In this document: positions 12,114 to 23,282 of the stretch, piece after piece
How positions within the stretch are numbered: the stretch's first letter is position 1
Layout: each line of letters starts with the position of its first letter
NCBI GenBank assembly: GCA_023105745.1
Contig: JALGQZ010000019.1
Span: forward strand, 4,588,001 to 4,652,000
Reading direction: 5' to 3'
Length of the DNA stretch: 64,000 nt
Source of the DNA: Austropuccinia psidii
Taxonomy: Eukaryota > Basidiomycota > Pucciniomycetes > Pucciniales > Sphaerophragmiaceae
Position numbers and translations under genes: made by a program
The notes under the pieces: model-generated
Database searches by the model: none
What the model was told of the DNA's origin: nothing
Seen by the model: the letters and a program-made list of their open reading frames with translations, nothing else

Positions 12114-15100
12114 CCCCCTTTTTCTCCTAACCTCATTAAGTTGAGTTTACTCATTGCTCGAACAATCGCTGGCTTGCATACTGATTTTGTGAGGAAATCT
12201 GCCAGCATGGCTGCTGTAGGTGTGTAGACTAATAAGATTTTCGAATTCTTGATGACCTCCCTAATGAAGTGAAGTTGTATCTCAACATGCTTCATTCTTC
12301 GAGAGTTGGCGTTGCAATCGCTGTTTGCGGTGTTGATACAGCCTTGATTATCTTTGTAGATTTTCATTGGCTGAGAGGTGTTGGTGAGCTCTAATTCTTC
12401 GCAGAATTGCTGGAACCAGAGCACTTCGCTTGCCAAGTTGCACAACGACTTGTATTCTGCTTCTGCAGACGAAAGTGATACTGTCGGCTGCTTCTTGGTT
12501 TTCCAAATTACCAGACCTTCATTAAGTAAAATCAGATATCCCGATACTGAACGACGTGTCACTCGACAATTACCCCAATCCGCATCGGAATAGGCTACTG
12601 CCTCATGAATTATTCCCCGCTTGTAGCTGATGCACATACTTGAAGTGCCTCTCAAGTACCTTAGTACGTGCATGAAGGCCTTCCAGTGGTTCATTCCTGG
12701 TTTTTCTAGAAATTGAGACAGGGCACTCACAGCGTACGATATGTCAGGTCTAGTTGCAGTGCTAATGTAGCTTAGACTCCCGATTGCGCTTCTATAATTA
12801 AGATTCGATTTTTCAAATTCATCTAATTCATTCGAGGTTGCTGCTTCGAGATGCTCATTCGGGATCAAAGGGGTTGCTACACTCCGACAATCGTTCATGC
12901 CATATAGATCCAAAACTGACTCAACATAATGTTCTTGTGTTAGTCGTATGGAGTCGATGTCATGATGTATCTTGATTCCTAGAAGGAGATTTGCTTGTCC
13001 TAGTAGCTTAGTTTTGAATTCTTGCTCAATCTCTTTTTTGAATTTGTCAAGGTCTTTACCGAATATCGCTATATCATCGACATGCACAAAAATCCAGATT
13101 GGGCAGTTGTCTTTTCGATGGAATACGCATGGATCAGACACTGCCGCTTTGAAGCCTGTCATCGCTAACCAGTTGGAGAGACGATTGTACCATGCTCTAG
13201 GAGCTTGACGTAGGCCATAAATTGCTTTATGCAGTTTAAGGCATGAGGTTTGCTTGTCCAAGTCCAGTCCCTGCGGAATTGAGAGGAACACGTCCTCTTC
13301 GAGCGGTGCATTGAGAAAAGCGCTCTTGATATCAAGTTGCTCGAATTTAAGGTTGTGCGAAGCAGCGAAAGAAATGAGAGTTCTCAGTGAGTTTAATCGG
13401 CCTGTTGGTGCAAATGTTTTTGAGAAATCCACGCCATGAGTTTGCGAGAATCCTTGAGCACATAGTCGTGCTTTGTGTTCAAGAATCGTATTGTGTTCAT
13501 CTTGTTTTGTCTTGAAGACCCAGGTCGTTCCGATCAACTTGGTGTGCTTGGGAATTGGAACAATTTCCCATACATTTAGCTCGCTCATTGTACGAAGTTC
13601 TTTTCTGATAGCTTGCAGCCATTGGTCAGCGTTGTCGGACCTGATTGCCTGTCTGTAGGATGCTGGATCACCCAAATTCGATGAAGTCATGAGTGCTTTC
13701 GGACGTCTGGGATAAGGAAGAATATGCTCTGCTCGAATTTCAGAAGAGATCAAGGTTGGATGTCTGGGTCCAATTATTTTAATTCTTTGACTTTCCTCGA
13801 TTACTCGTTCATCACTGTTACTCTGCTCTTCTTCGCTTTCTTCTTCAGCAAGGTCTTGGTTGCTTACGATTTCATTTTCTACCGGCTCTTCTATGAAATC
13901 AAAGTACTTTTCCTCCTCCTCTACCAGTAACACCTCTTCACCGCAATCCAGATCATCTTCATCAGATTGTGGTGTTTGTTTTCTGAGAGAGGGAAACACA
14001 TTTTCAAAGAAAATGACATGCCTTGTAATGAAAACTTTCTTGTCACTTAATTTTAGTACGCGATATGCTGGACTTTCATAGTCAAAGCCAAGTAGGATTC
14101 CCATCTCCCCAGTGGGTGCCAACTTCCACGGTCGTTTTTGTTTTGGTACCGCGAAGACAACCTTACAGCCAAAAGTCCTTAGGTTCTTGATTTTTGGTGA
14201 GGATCCTGTCCATAGGCGAAGCGGAGAAAGGTTTTGTCTTGAGGGAGTTGGGATTAGATTTGTCAGGAGAGTGGAATGATTAACTGCCTCTGCCCAATAC
14301 TGATTCGGAAGATTTGACTCAAGCAGTAGGCAGCGAGCTTTTTCAAGAATTGTCCTATTTGCGCGTTCAGCAAATCCATTCAGTTGGGGAGTATATGGTG
14401 GTGAAGCAACATGGACAAATCCACTTTCGTCAGCAAGTTTTTGAAATTCGGCATTTAAGAACTCTCCTCCCCTATCTGATACAATCTTCTTAATTTTCGT
14501 TCCTTGTGTGGTTTTGATTAGGTTCTTGACTGCTATAAATTCTTTCAATGCCTCTGATTTATGTTTTAAAAATCTGGCGAATTTGAAGGCTGTGTGCTGA
14601 TCCACGACCGTTAGAAAGTACCGGTATACGGACACAGAAGGCGGCGAGATTGGTCCTACCAGGTCAAGATGCAGGCAGTCTAGCGGTCTTTCCACCTTGT
14701 CAAAGTGGCTGTTGAAAGGCTTTAGCGTCATTTTTCCTCTTACACATACATCGCAGTGTTCCTTGTCAGAGATTGGGAGACCCATCGATTTTAATACTTG
14801 ATTGCTAGGATGTCCTAACCTACTGTGCCAGCAAGTTCCACTATGCACAGTGGTTAGCAGGGCAGCATGCTTATTGAAGCTGGAGATCATGAGGTTGTTT
14901 AATATTTGGCCTTCGAGGATTGCGATGTTTTCTTTGATTATTTTAAATTTTCCATTTTCTTTAAGAATCGTGATTGAGCCTTCAAACATTTCCAGTAAGC
15001 TGATCAAGTTCCTTGACAGGTTTGGGACGTACAAGCAATTTTGTAGAACAAGTTTGTTATTGTTCGTCGTAATGGTTACGATACCTTTTCCAGGTGAAAT

Positions 15101-16099
15101 TAGATTACTGGTAGGATCACTGGTGGCAATTTTCAGCTCTTTGGTTTTTATGAAGTTGACAAATAACCTTTTGTCATTGAACATGTGGTGAGTGGCACCA
15201 CAGTCGACTACGAGACTATTTTCTTCTGTCATGTTCAGTGTTTTACTTGTTAGGAGAGCTGATTCCCCTGTTTGGTGCGTTTCGGCGTCATTGTCCTGCT
15301 TTCCGTTTTTTTTCCTACCCCTATTGGATGGTGGTCGTAGTTCTGGGTGTTCTACCCAGCAACTATTTTCTTTATGAGTAGTATTTTTAGGATTGTGTTT
15401 GCCATTTTGGCAAACATACAGGATTTTATAAGGGTAAGATGTCACATTGCTGAGTAGAGCTGACATTTTTGAGGAGTCAGATTCTTTGTTTGAAGAGTTG
15501 ATATCTTTTGTTTTTTGATGATTAATCAAATCTAACAGCTTGTTCATAACTATCTCCGGTCTAGCTACAGATTCCCCACTCATTACCAGGTTGTCAATGA
15601 TGTGGTCGTAGGTATTACAGTCCCTTGTTATTTTACCCAAAATGGAGTAGGCTAGAATCTCATTAGGTATTACTATGCCTATGCTGGAGATGTCTAGTAG
15701 TAATGTCTGGCATTTTTCAATGTATTCTTCAATGTTGCCGTTGAACTTCAAGCACTCCCATCGTAGCCAGATTCTTCCTTTGTTGATGAACGTTTGTGGA
15801 GCAAATTTTGAGTGTATTTTGGACCACAAAGAATTTGCACTGCAGACAGTGTGAGAATCTACTACACTAATAAAAACATTGTGATCGAGTTTGTTGCTTA
15901 TTAGGCTGACTGCCTCGTCGTTAGCTAAGTTCCATTTTTCCAGTGATTCTGGAGTTGAATCATCAGGAGCTTGATTTGTACATACAGAATATAGGCGTCG
16001 TGCACGAAGTTCTATATTCATTTTGATGTGCCATAAGGTGTAATTTGACCCATCTAAGATAGGTATGTTGTTCGATTCCCTATGAATGATCTTGTCCAT
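12098..16099 (-). CDS. copia gag-pol polyprotein, unit 3
   Basis: The 1333-residue product is identical to units 1 and 2, with an intact catalytic set and a single open frame. This is the last unit that shows no difference from its left neighbours. Confidence 0.95.
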   Translation of the reverse strand: MDKIIHRESNNIPILDGSNYTLWHIKMNIELRARRLYSVCTNQAPDDSTPESLEKWNLANDEAVSLISNKLDHNVFISVVDSHTVCSANSLWSKIHSKFAPQTFINKGRIWLRWECLKFNGNIEEYIEKCQTLLLDISSIGIVIPNEILAYSILGKITRDCNTYDHIIDNLVMSGESVARPEIVMNKLLDLINHQKTKDINSSNKESDSSKMSALLSNVTSYPYKILYVCQNGKHNPKNTTHKENSCWVEHPELRPPSNRGRKKNGKQDNDAETHQTGESALLTSKTLNMTEENSLVVDCGATHHMFNDKRLFVNFIKTKELKIATSDPTSNLISPGKGIVTITTNNNKLVLQNCLYVPNLSRNLISLLEMFEGSITILKENGKFKIIKENIAILEGQILNNLMISSFNKHAALLTTVHSGTCWHSRLGHPSNQVLKSMGLPISDKEHCDVCVRGKMTLKPFNSHFDKVERPLDCLHLDLVGPISPPSVSVYRYFLTVVDQHTAFKFARFLKHKSEALKEFIAVKNLIKTTQGTKIKKIVSDRGGEFLNAEFQKLADESGFVHVASPPYTPQLNGFAERANRTILEKARCLLLESNLPNQYWAEAVNHSTLLTNLIPTPSRQNLSPLRLWTGSSPKIKNLRTFGCKVVFAVPKQKRPWKLAPTGEMGILLGFDYESPAYRVLKLSDKKVFITRHVIFFENVFPSLRKQTPQSDEDDLDCGEEVLLVEEEEKYFDFIEEPVENEIVSNQDLAEEESEEEQSNSDERVIEESQRIKIIGPRHPTLISSEIRAEHILPYPRRPKALMTSSNLGDPASYRQAIRSDNADQWLQAIRKELRTMSELNVWEIVPIPKHTKLIGTTWVFKTKQDEHNTILEHKARLCAQGFSQTHGVDFSKTFAPTGRLNSLRTLISFAASHNLKFEQLDIKSAFLNAPLEEDVFLSIPQGLDLDKQTSCLKLHKAIYGLRQAPRAWYNRLSNWLAMTGFKAAVSDPCVFHRKDNCPIWIFVHVDDIAIFGKDLDKFKKEIEQEFKTKLLGQANLLLGIKIHHDIDSIRLTQEHYVESVLDLYGMNDCRSVATPLIPNEHLEAATSNELDEFEKSNLNYRSAIGSLSYISTATRPDISYAVSALSQFLEKPGMNHWKAFMHVLRYLRGTSSMCISYKRGIIHEAVAYSDADWGNCRVTRRSVSGYLILLNEGLVIWKTKKQPTVSLSSAEAEYKSLCNLASEVLWFQQFCEELELTNTSQPMKIYKDNQGCINTANSDCNANSRRMKHVEIQLHFIREVIKNSKILLVYTPTAAMLADFLTKSVCKPAIVRAMSKLNLMRLGEKGGVKSI

Positions 16100-16151
16100 T
16101 ATTGCTGTCGTTCACCTTTTATTGAGAAATTGAGCTTCGAGACTGTAAATC

Positions 16152-16582
16152 TAAAAGAATATGAAACTGAAGGTGAACAACACAATATAATACACAGATC
16201 AACTTGGAACAACGAATACGACGATCTAGGATGCAACACTCTAAACTCGAGACTCTCTGAGTTTAGTGTAGATGATAAGTAACTAATGGTACACGCGTTA
16301 GTTAATCACTACTATGATCGAAATGACAAATATTAAATAAAGAGAGTGTACAACGATTAGTTGTATCACTCTTAGTTTTTACTAATGAGGTAATAAAACT
16401 GAGGAGCACTAAGGATTCTGAGAAACAATCCTTTGTGCTTATAAGCTGATTGTCATCTTAAGGGCACGGTTTTAAGTATGACGTCACAATGCTCTTATTA
16501 CGTCACATCACTCTTTACCGTCTAGCTTAGAAAACTAGTTGCATGATTGAGGTTTAGGAGAAGCGCTTAGATACTTTTTACA
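16152..16582 (-). repeat. copia LTR 4 (shared by units 3 and 4)
   Basis: 431 bp at +4469 from LTR 3. It has G at 16520, like LTRs 1 to 3, whereas LTR 5 has A at the matching position 20989. Confidence 0.92.
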
Positions 16583-19500
16583 CCCCCTTTTTCTCCTAAC
16601 CTCATTAAGTTGAGTTTACTCATTGCTCGAACAATCGCTGGCTTGCATACTGATTTTGTGAGGAAATCTGCCAGCATGGCTGCTGTAGGTGTGTAGACTA
16701 ATAAGATTTTCGAATTCTTGATGACCTCCCTAATGAAGTGAAGTTGTATCTCAACATGCTTCATTCTTCGAGAGTTGGCGTTGCAATCGCTGTTTGCGGT
16801 GTTGATACAGCCTTGATTATCTTTGTAGATTTTCATTGGCTGAGAGGTGTTGGTGAGCTCTAATTCTTCGCAGAATTGCTGGAACCAGAGCACTTCGCTT
16901 GCCAAGTTGCACAACGACTTGTATTCTGCTTCTGCAGACGAAAGTGATACTGTCGGCTGCTTCTTGGTTTTCCAAATTACCAGACCTTCATTAAGTAAAA
17001 TCAGATATCCCGATACTGAACGACGTGTCACTCGACAATTACCCCAATCCGCATCGGAATAGGCTACTGCCTCATGAATTATTCCCCGCTTGTAGCTGAT
17101 GCACATACTTGAAGTGCCTCTCAAGTACCTTAGTACGTGCATGAAGGCCTTCCAGTGGTTCATTCCTGGTTTTTCTAGAAATTGAGACAGGGCACTCACA
17201 GCGTACGATATGTCAGGTCTAGTTGCAGTGCTAATGTAGCTTAGACTCCCGATTGCGCTTCTATAATTAAGATTCGATTTTTCAAATTCATCTAATTCAT
17301 TCGAGGTTGCTGCTTCGAGATGCTCATTCGGGATCAAAGGGGTTGCTACACTCCGACAATCGTTCATGCCATATAGATCCAAAACTGACTCAACATAATG
17401 TTCTTGTGTTAGTCGTATGGAGTCGATGTCATGATGTATCTTGATTCCTAGAAGGAGATTTGCTTGTCCTAGTAGCTTAGTTTTGAATTCTTGCTCAATC
17501 TCTTTTTTGAATTTGTCAAGGTCTTTACCGAATATCGCTATATCATCGACATGCACAAAAATCCAGATTGGGCAGTTGTCTTTTCGATGGAATACGCATG
17601 GATCAGACACTGCCGCTTTGAAGCCTGTCATCGCTAACCAGTTGGAGAGACGATTGTACCATGCTCTAGGAGCTTGACGTAGGCCATAAATTGCTTTATG
17701 CAGTTTAAGGCATGAGGTTTGCTTGTCCAAGTCCAGTCCCTGCGGAATTGAGAGGAACACGTCCTCTTCGAGCGGTGCATTGAGAAAAGCGCTCTTGATA
17801 TCAAGTTGCTCGAATTTAAGGTTGTGCGAAGCAGCGAAAGAAATGAGAGTTCTCAGTGAGTTTAATCGGCCTGTTGGTGCAAATGTTTTTGAGAAATCCA
17901 CGCCATGAGTTTGCGAGAATCCTTGAGCACATAGTCGTGCTTTGTGTTCAAGAATCGTATTGTGTTCATCTTGTTTTGTCTTGAAGACCCAGGTCGTTCC
18001 GATCAACTTGGTGTGCTTGGGAATTGGAACAATTTCCCATACATTTAGCTCGCTCATTGTACGAAGTTCTTTTCTGATAGCTTGCAGCCATTGGTCAGCG
18101 TTGTCGGACCTGATTGCCTGTCTGTAGGATGCTGGATCACCCAAATTCGATGAAGTCATGAGTGCTTTCGGACGTCTGGGATAAGGAAGAATATGCTCTG
18201 CTCGAATTTCAGAAGAGATCAAGGTTGGATGTCTGGGTCCAATTATTTTAATTCTTTGACTTTCCTCGATTACTCGTTCATCACTGTTACTCTGCTCTTC
18301 TTCGCTTTCTTCTTCAGCAAGGTCTTGGTTGCTTACGATTTCATTTTCTACCGGCTCTTCTATGAAATCAAAGTACTTTTCCTCCTCCTCTACCAGTAAC
18401 ACCTCTTCACCGCAATCCAGATCATCTTCATCAGATTGTGGTGTTTGTTTTCTGAGAGAGGGAAACACATTTTCAAAGAAAATGACATGCCTTGTAATGA
18501 AAACTTTCTTGTCACTTAATTTTAGTACGCGATATGCTGGACTTTCATAGTCAAAGCCAAGTAGGATTCCCATCTCCCCAGTGGGTGCCAACTTCCACGG
18601 TCGTTTTTGTTTTGGTACCGCGAAGACAACCTTACAGCCAAAAGTCCTTAGGTTCTTGATTTTTGGTGAGGATCCTGTCCATAGGCGAAGCGGAGAAAGG
18701 TTTTGTCTTGAGGGAGTTGGGATTAGATTTGTCAGGAGAGTGGAATGATTAACTGCCTCTGCCCAATACTGATTCGGAAGATTTGACTCAAGCAGTAGGC
18801 AGCGAGCTTTTTCAAGAATTGTCCTATTTGCGCGTTCAGCAAATCCATTCAGTTGGGGAGTATATGGTGGTGAAGCAACATGGACAAATCCACTTTCGTC
18901 AGCAAGTTTTTGAAATTCGGCATTTAAGAACTCTCCTCCCCTATCTGATACAATCTTCTTAATTTTCGTTCCTTGTGTGGTTTTGATTAGGTTCTTGACT
19001 GCTATAAATTCTTTCAATGCCTCTGATTTATGTTTTAAAAATCTGGCGAATTTGAAGGCTGTGTGCTGATCCACGACCGTTAGAAAGTACCGGTATACGG
19101 ACACAGAAGGCGGCGAGATTGGTCCTACCAGGTCAAGATGCAGGCAGTCTAGCGGTCTTTCCACCTTGTCAAAGTGGCTGTTGAAAGGCTTTAGCGTCAT
19201 TTTTCCTCTTACACATACATCGCAGTGTTCCTTGTCAGAGATTGGGAGACCCATCGATTTTAATACTTGATTGCTAGGATGTCCTAACCTACTGTGCCAG
19301 CAAGTTCCACTATGCACAGTGGTTAGCAGGGCAGCATGCTTATTGAAGCTGGAGATCATGAGGTTGTTTAATATTTGGCCTTCGAGGATTGCAATGTTTT
19401 CTTTGATTATTTTAAATTTTCCATTTTCTTTAAGAATCGTGATTGAGCCTTCAAACATTTCCAGTAAGCTGATCAAGTTCCTTGACAGGTTTGGGACGTA

Positions 19501-20568
19501 CAAGCAATTTTGTAGAACAAGTTTGTTATTGTTCGTCGTAATGGTTACGATACCTTTTCCAGGTGAAATTAGATTACTGGTAGGATCACTGGTGGCAATT
19601 TTCAGCTCTTTGGTTTTTATGAAGTTGACAAATAACCTTTTGTCATTGAACATGTGGTGAGTGGCACCACAGTCGACTACGAGACTATTTTCTTCTGTCA
19701 TGTTCAGTGTTTTACTTGTTAGGAGAGCTGATGCCCCTGTTTGGTGCGTTTCGGCGTCATTGTCCTGCTTTCCGTTTTTTTTCCTACCCCTATTGGATGG
19801 TGGTCGTAGTTCTGGGTGTTCTACCCAGCAACTATTTTCTTTATGAGTAGTATTTTTAGGATTGTGTTTGCCATTTTGGCAAACATACAGGATTTTATAA
19901 GGGTAAGATGTCACATTGCTGAGTAGAGCTGACATTTTTGAGGAGTCAGATTCTTTGTTTGAAGAGTTGATATCTTTTGTTTTTTGATGATTAATCAAAT
20001 CTAACAGCTTGTTCATAACTATCTCCGGTCTAGCTACAGATTCCCCACTCATTACCAGGTTGTCAATGATGTGGTCGTAGGTATTACAGTCCCTTGTTAT
20101 TTTACCCAAAATGGAGTAGGCTAGAATCTCATTAGGTATTACTATGCCTATGCTGGAGATGTCTAGTAGTAATGTCTGGCATTTTTCAATGTATTCTTCA
20201 ATGTTGCCGTTGAACTTCAAGCACTCCCATCGTAGCCAGATTCTTCCTTTGTTGATGAACGTTTGTGGAGCAAATTTTGAGTGTATTTTGGACCACAAAG
20301 AATTTGCACTGCAGACAGTGTGAGAATCTACTACACTAATAAAAACATTGTGATCGAGTTTGTTGCTTATTAGGCTGACTGCCTCGTCGTTAGCTAAGTT
20401 CCATTTTTCCAGTGATTCTGGAGTTGAATCATCAGGAGCTTGATTTGTACATACAGAATATAGGCGTCGTGCACGAAGTTCTATATTCATTTTGATGTGC
20501 CATAAGGTGTAATTTGACCCATCTAAGATAGGTATGTTGTTCGATTCCCTATGAATGATCTTGTCCAT
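16567..20568 (-). CDS. copia gag-pol polyprotein, unit 4 (E279A variant)
   Basis: Same 1333-residue polyprotein as units 1 to 3 with one amino-acid change. Glu279 becomes Ala through a T to G change at plus-strand 19733, in the linker about 20 residues before the protease Asp299. A second, silent change lies at 19393 (Ile codon). All catalytic residues remain. The variant is real only if the assembly resolved this unit, but its presence shows that unit 4 is not a simple copy of unit 3. Confidence 0.95.
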   Translation of the reverse strand: MDKIIHRESNNIPILDGSNYTLWHIKMNIELRARRLYSVCTNQAPDDSTPESLEKWNLANDEAVSLISNKLDHNVFISVVDSHTVCSANSLWSKIHSKFAPQTFINKGRIWLRWECLKFNGNIEEYIEKCQTLLLDISSIGIVIPNEILAYSILGKITRDCNTYDHIIDNLVMSGESVARPEIVMNKLLDLINHQKTKDINSSNKESDSSKMSALLSNVTSYPYKILYVCQNGKHNPKNTTHKENSCWVEHPELRPPSNRGRKKNGKQDNDAETHQTGASALLTSKTLNMTEENSLVVDCGATHHMFNDKRLFVNFIKTKELKIATSDPTSNLISPGKGIVTITTNNNKLVLQNCLYVPNLSRNLISLLEMFEGSITILKENGKFKIIKENIAILEGQILNNLMISSFNKHAALLTTVHSGTCWHSRLGHPSNQVLKSMGLPISDKEHCDVCVRGKMTLKPFNSHFDKVERPLDCLHLDLVGPISPPSVSVYRYFLTVVDQHTAFKFARFLKHKSEALKEFIAVKNLIKTTQGTKIKKIVSDRGGEFLNAEFQKLADESGFVHVASPPYTPQLNGFAERANRTILEKARCLLLESNLPNQYWAEAVNHSTLLTNLIPTPSRQNLSPLRLWTGSSPKIKNLRTFGCKVVFAVPKQKRPWKLAPTGEMGILLGFDYESPAYRVLKLSDKKVFITRHVIFFENVFPSLRKQTPQSDEDDLDCGEEVLLVEEEEKYFDFIEEPVENEIVSNQDLAEEESEEEQSNSDERVIEESQRIKIIGPRHPTLISSEIRAEHILPYPRRPKALMTSSNLGDPASYRQAIRSDNADQWLQAIRKELRTMSELNVWEIVPIPKHTKLIGTTWVFKTKQDEHNTILEHKARLCAQGFSQTHGVDFSKTFAPTGRLNSLRTLISFAASHNLKFEQLDIKSAFLNAPLEEDVFLSIPQGLDLDKQTSCLKLHKAIYGLRQAPRAWYNRLSNWLAMTGFKAAVSDPCVFHRKDNCPIWIFVHVDDIAIFGKDLDKFKKEIEQEFKTKLLGQANLLLGIKIHHDIDSIRLTQEHYVESVLDLYGMNDCRSVATPLIPNEHLEAATSNELDEFEKSNLNYRSAIGSLSYISTATRPDISYAVSALSQFLEKPGMNHWKAFMHVLRYLRGTSSMCISYKRGIIHEAVAYSDADWGNCRVTRRSVSGYLILLNEGLVIWKTKKQPTVSLSSAEAEYKSLCNLASEVLWFQQFCEELELTNTSQPMKIYKDNQGCINTANSDCNANSRRMKHVEIQLHFIREVIKNSKILLVYTPTAAMLADFLTKSVCKPAIVRAMSKLNLMRLGEKGGVKSI

Positions 20569-20620
20569 TATTGCTGTCGTTCACCTTTTATTGAGAAATT
20601 GAGCTTCGAGACTGTAAATC

Positions 20621-21051
20621 TAAAAGAATATGAAACTGAAGGTGAACAACACAATATAATACACAGATCAACTTGGAACAACGAATACGACGATCTAGGA
20701 TGCAACACTCTAAACTCGAGACTCTCTGAGTTTAGTGTAGATGATAAGTAACTAATGGTACACGCGTTAGTTAATCACTACTATGATCGAAATGACAAAT
20801 ATTAAATAAAGAGAGTGTACAACGATTAGTTGTATCACTCTTAGTTTTTACTAATGAGGTAATAAAACTGAGGAGCACTAAGGATTCTGAGAAACAATCC
20901 TTTGTGCTTATAAGCTGATTGTCATCTTAAGGGCACGGTTTTAAGTATGACGTCACAATGCTCTTATTACGTCACATCACTCTTTACCATCTAGCTTAGA
21001 AAACTAGTTGCATGATTGAGGTTTAGGAGAAGCGCTTAGATACTTTTTACA
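20621..21051 (-). repeat. copia LTR 5 (5' LTR of the outermost unit)
   Basis: 431 bp. It differs from the other LTRs at 20989 (A instead of G). It ends ...TTTTTACA directly before the GTTGT target duplication. In element sense this is the LTR from which unit 4 would be transcribed. Confidence 0.92.
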
Positions 21052-21056
21052 GTTGT
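21052..21056 (+). repeat. target-site duplication, right (GTTGT)
   Basis: It matches 2740-2744. Joining the flanks gives an empty site that runs from the ACTCTGCAAGCAGCA side into ATGTTATG with one GTTGT. Confidence 0.85.
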
Positions 21057-21984
21057 ATGTTATGTTTATGCAAGAGATTTTAGTTATATGATCTTGATTG
21101 CGTTTCAACTCAATAAAAAACCAGTAGTAGTAATATAAACTAAGGACAAACAGTAATAAGTAGTTGAAACATTAACACAGTAAATCAGGTAATAAGTAAT
21201 ATACCTGATAGTTAGAGTACCTATATATATATATCTATATATAATAGTCCTGCGTGCACCTGATATAGTGATGGATCTGAGACTGCAATGAAGAGAATAC
21301 TAGTGAGTGATCAAATATGTCTCAAAACCATAATTTGAGCAAAACTGCCTGGCTGCTAAGCTACGACTTTCTCTACAGTAACAGTAATCACTTGAGCAAG
21401 AGTACAAGGACTTTTGGATACTAGAAACAAATAAATCTGACGATGAATATCAAACTAATTAACCATCCAGGAAGAGTTTTACCTTAAATCTCCTCCTAAA
21501 CCAATGGTAAAATGGACGTCGCGATTTGAATAAAAAACAAAAACTGATTTCTCCTTTCCTCTACCAATAGTGGGGACGATTATCCTTAAGTATTAAAGCA
21601 TTTGCCCCTGAATGTGATCACAAAGATAGCATAGTGATATATCCATTTCACCGTGTAGATCGCAACTAACATGATGAGAAGTAGATAGGACTTCAACGAT
21701 TCATTGCGCGTAGAGAATCACTTTCCTGTCTCCTTGCTTCCCAACAGTTTACTGATACTCATTTGATATATTAGAATGTTAAATTTCTTTCTCTTAATTT
21801 GTTCTCTTTAGCTAGAAGCGTTTGTGCTCTAATTATAGCCTATCTAATAGCCTATAATAAATTATTACAGTAATTGTGTGACCAGAGGTATGCTACCGGA
21901 CCTCACAATATAAGAGAATTTGATCATTGTATTAATTATTCCTCAGTCTTTTATCCTTAGCTTCGTCGTTGTCAATCATCCATA

Positions 21985-22035
21985 ACTTTGTGTTTTATAT
22001 TTGTTGTTCACCTTCAGGTACATATTGTCTTACTA
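21985..22035 (+). other. possible relic of a related copia LTR end
   Basis: TGTTGTTCACCTTCAG around 22006-22021 equals, over 16 bases, the element-sense sequence near the 3' end of the array's LTR. Upstream TGTGTTTTATAT also resembles it. The rest of an LTR is not recognisable, so this is either an old, diverged LTR in plus orientation or chance. Confidence 0.25.
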
Positions 22036-22084
22036 AAATATCTTTGCTTAAAACCTCACATTAATATAAACCTTCAGTTTTCAC

Positions 22085-22300
22085 ATTCTTTCAATTTTCG
22101 CATGAAATTATTCATATTGATTACTAATTTTTCTATTTTCAAAGATATTTCATAAACAATTCATGTGACACGGCACATGCAGATAGAATTGAGCTGTACA
22201 TAAGTGCTTAAATAGGCTGTGCATATTTTCCAGCTCACATTCTGGACTAGGGCTGAGATTATATACGGGCATACATAATTGCACCATTTCCAAGTGAATG
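22085..22300 (+). repeat. degenerate direct repeat, copy 1
   Basis: This pairs with 23068-23282. Shared order: GCATGAAAT, ATATT(G/A)ATTA, TAATTT, AATTCATGT or ATTCATGTC, a (C)ATGCAGATAGA block, TTGAGC(T/C), ATAAGTGCTTAAAT, TTCACATTCTG or CTCACATTCTG, then (A)CTAGGG(C/T)TGA and a (T)ATNGGNGTA or CATA block. It is non-coding; I see no terminal inverted repeats. Confidence 0.6.
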
Positions 22301-22879
22301 GAGAATTCATTTTTCTCATTCAAGGTAGTTTAAGCTCCTGATAAATAGAAAAATTAATACAAAAAATTCATTTGACATACTCAAACAGCTTGAATAACCG
22401 ACTTATGTTGCTCTAAAAATCCAGACATAGTAGTGTATTTCAGCCCTCGGATATTTTTAGCGTCGAATTATGTACGGGAATACATCATTGCACCATTTCC
22501 AAAGTCCTGAAATAATCACCTAAAAGTATTTTGTTAACCAATTTTTTTCTGATCTCATCATTAACAGAAATTATTTGTGTCCCCTAACATAAGAATTTCA
22601 AAAATAATGAATTTTTCTAACACTTACTAGTCCTGCATTTTCAGAGGATGACAAATCTATATATGTTAGCCAAATCAAGAGAAATTATAGTTTTAAACTT
22701 CATTCCACATAGCTTACCTATGAGAATCGCTTTTTTAATGATGATTTTTATTTTTGTTTAATAAAAAGTTCATTTTCAATTTCAAATGAGCCTTTACAAT
22801 AGATATAATGACTTCTATCGATTCCAAAACTCTTTCAAAGGGAAATTAGTAATTTTTGCTACTGATTTTTCATCTAGTA

Positions 22880-23062
22880 TGCAGAAGAGAGACAAATGTG
22901 TTTATTTGTCTTCAAACATGTTCCTTTAAGTTATTTTACGCAAAAACACATCTTTTTCAGGACTTTTTTATATATTTGGACTCTCGTCATGATCCGCGGG
23001 AGAAATTGTATACGCCCATACATAATTTAATCACCTGTAGAGGCGTGAGGCATCAAATGTTG
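22880..23062 (+). repeat. degenerate flanking repeat module, right copy
   Basis: Counterpart of 2235-2420 on the other side of the copia array, with the same landmark order. It is immediately followed by the 23068-23282 repeat. Confidence 0.55.
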
Positions 23063-23067
23063 TATTT

Positions 23068-23282
23068 TCATTCAATTTGAGCATTTTAGCATGAAATGAA
23101 CCATATTAATTAATAATTTGTTATTCTTTATAATATTCCATGAATTATTCATGTCTTATGGAGTATGCAGATAGACTTGAGCCATAAATAAGTGCTTAAA
23201 TGGACTTCAAATTTATTTCAGTTCACATTCTGCCCTAGGGTTGAACTATTTATGGGTGTAAATAATTGAATCCGTTTCAAGT
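23068..23282 (+). repeat. degenerate direct repeat, copy 2
   Basis: About 215 bp similar to 22085-22300, displaced by roughly 980 bp. The most conserved part is the ATAAGTGCTTAAAT block and the CACATTCTG...CTAGGG stretch. Confidence 0.6.

Larger units (their letters stand above)
2745..21051 (-). mobile_element. tandem array of four Ty1/copia LTR retrotransposons
   Basis: Five LTRs of 431 bp alternate with four internal regions of 4038 bp. The spacing is exactly 4469 bp with no indel, and all units point to the minus strand. Each unit has a primer site next to its 5' LTR, one open gag-pol frame and a polypurine tract against its 3' LTR. A stand-alone element would be 4900 bp. The order integrase before reverse transcriptase defines Ty1/copia. 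Only the outer edges carry the GTTGT duplication, so one insertion was later expanded, for example by LTR-LTR recombination. Differences I found between units are at 19393, 19733 and 20989, all near the right end. An assembly artefact is possible. Confidence 0.93.
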
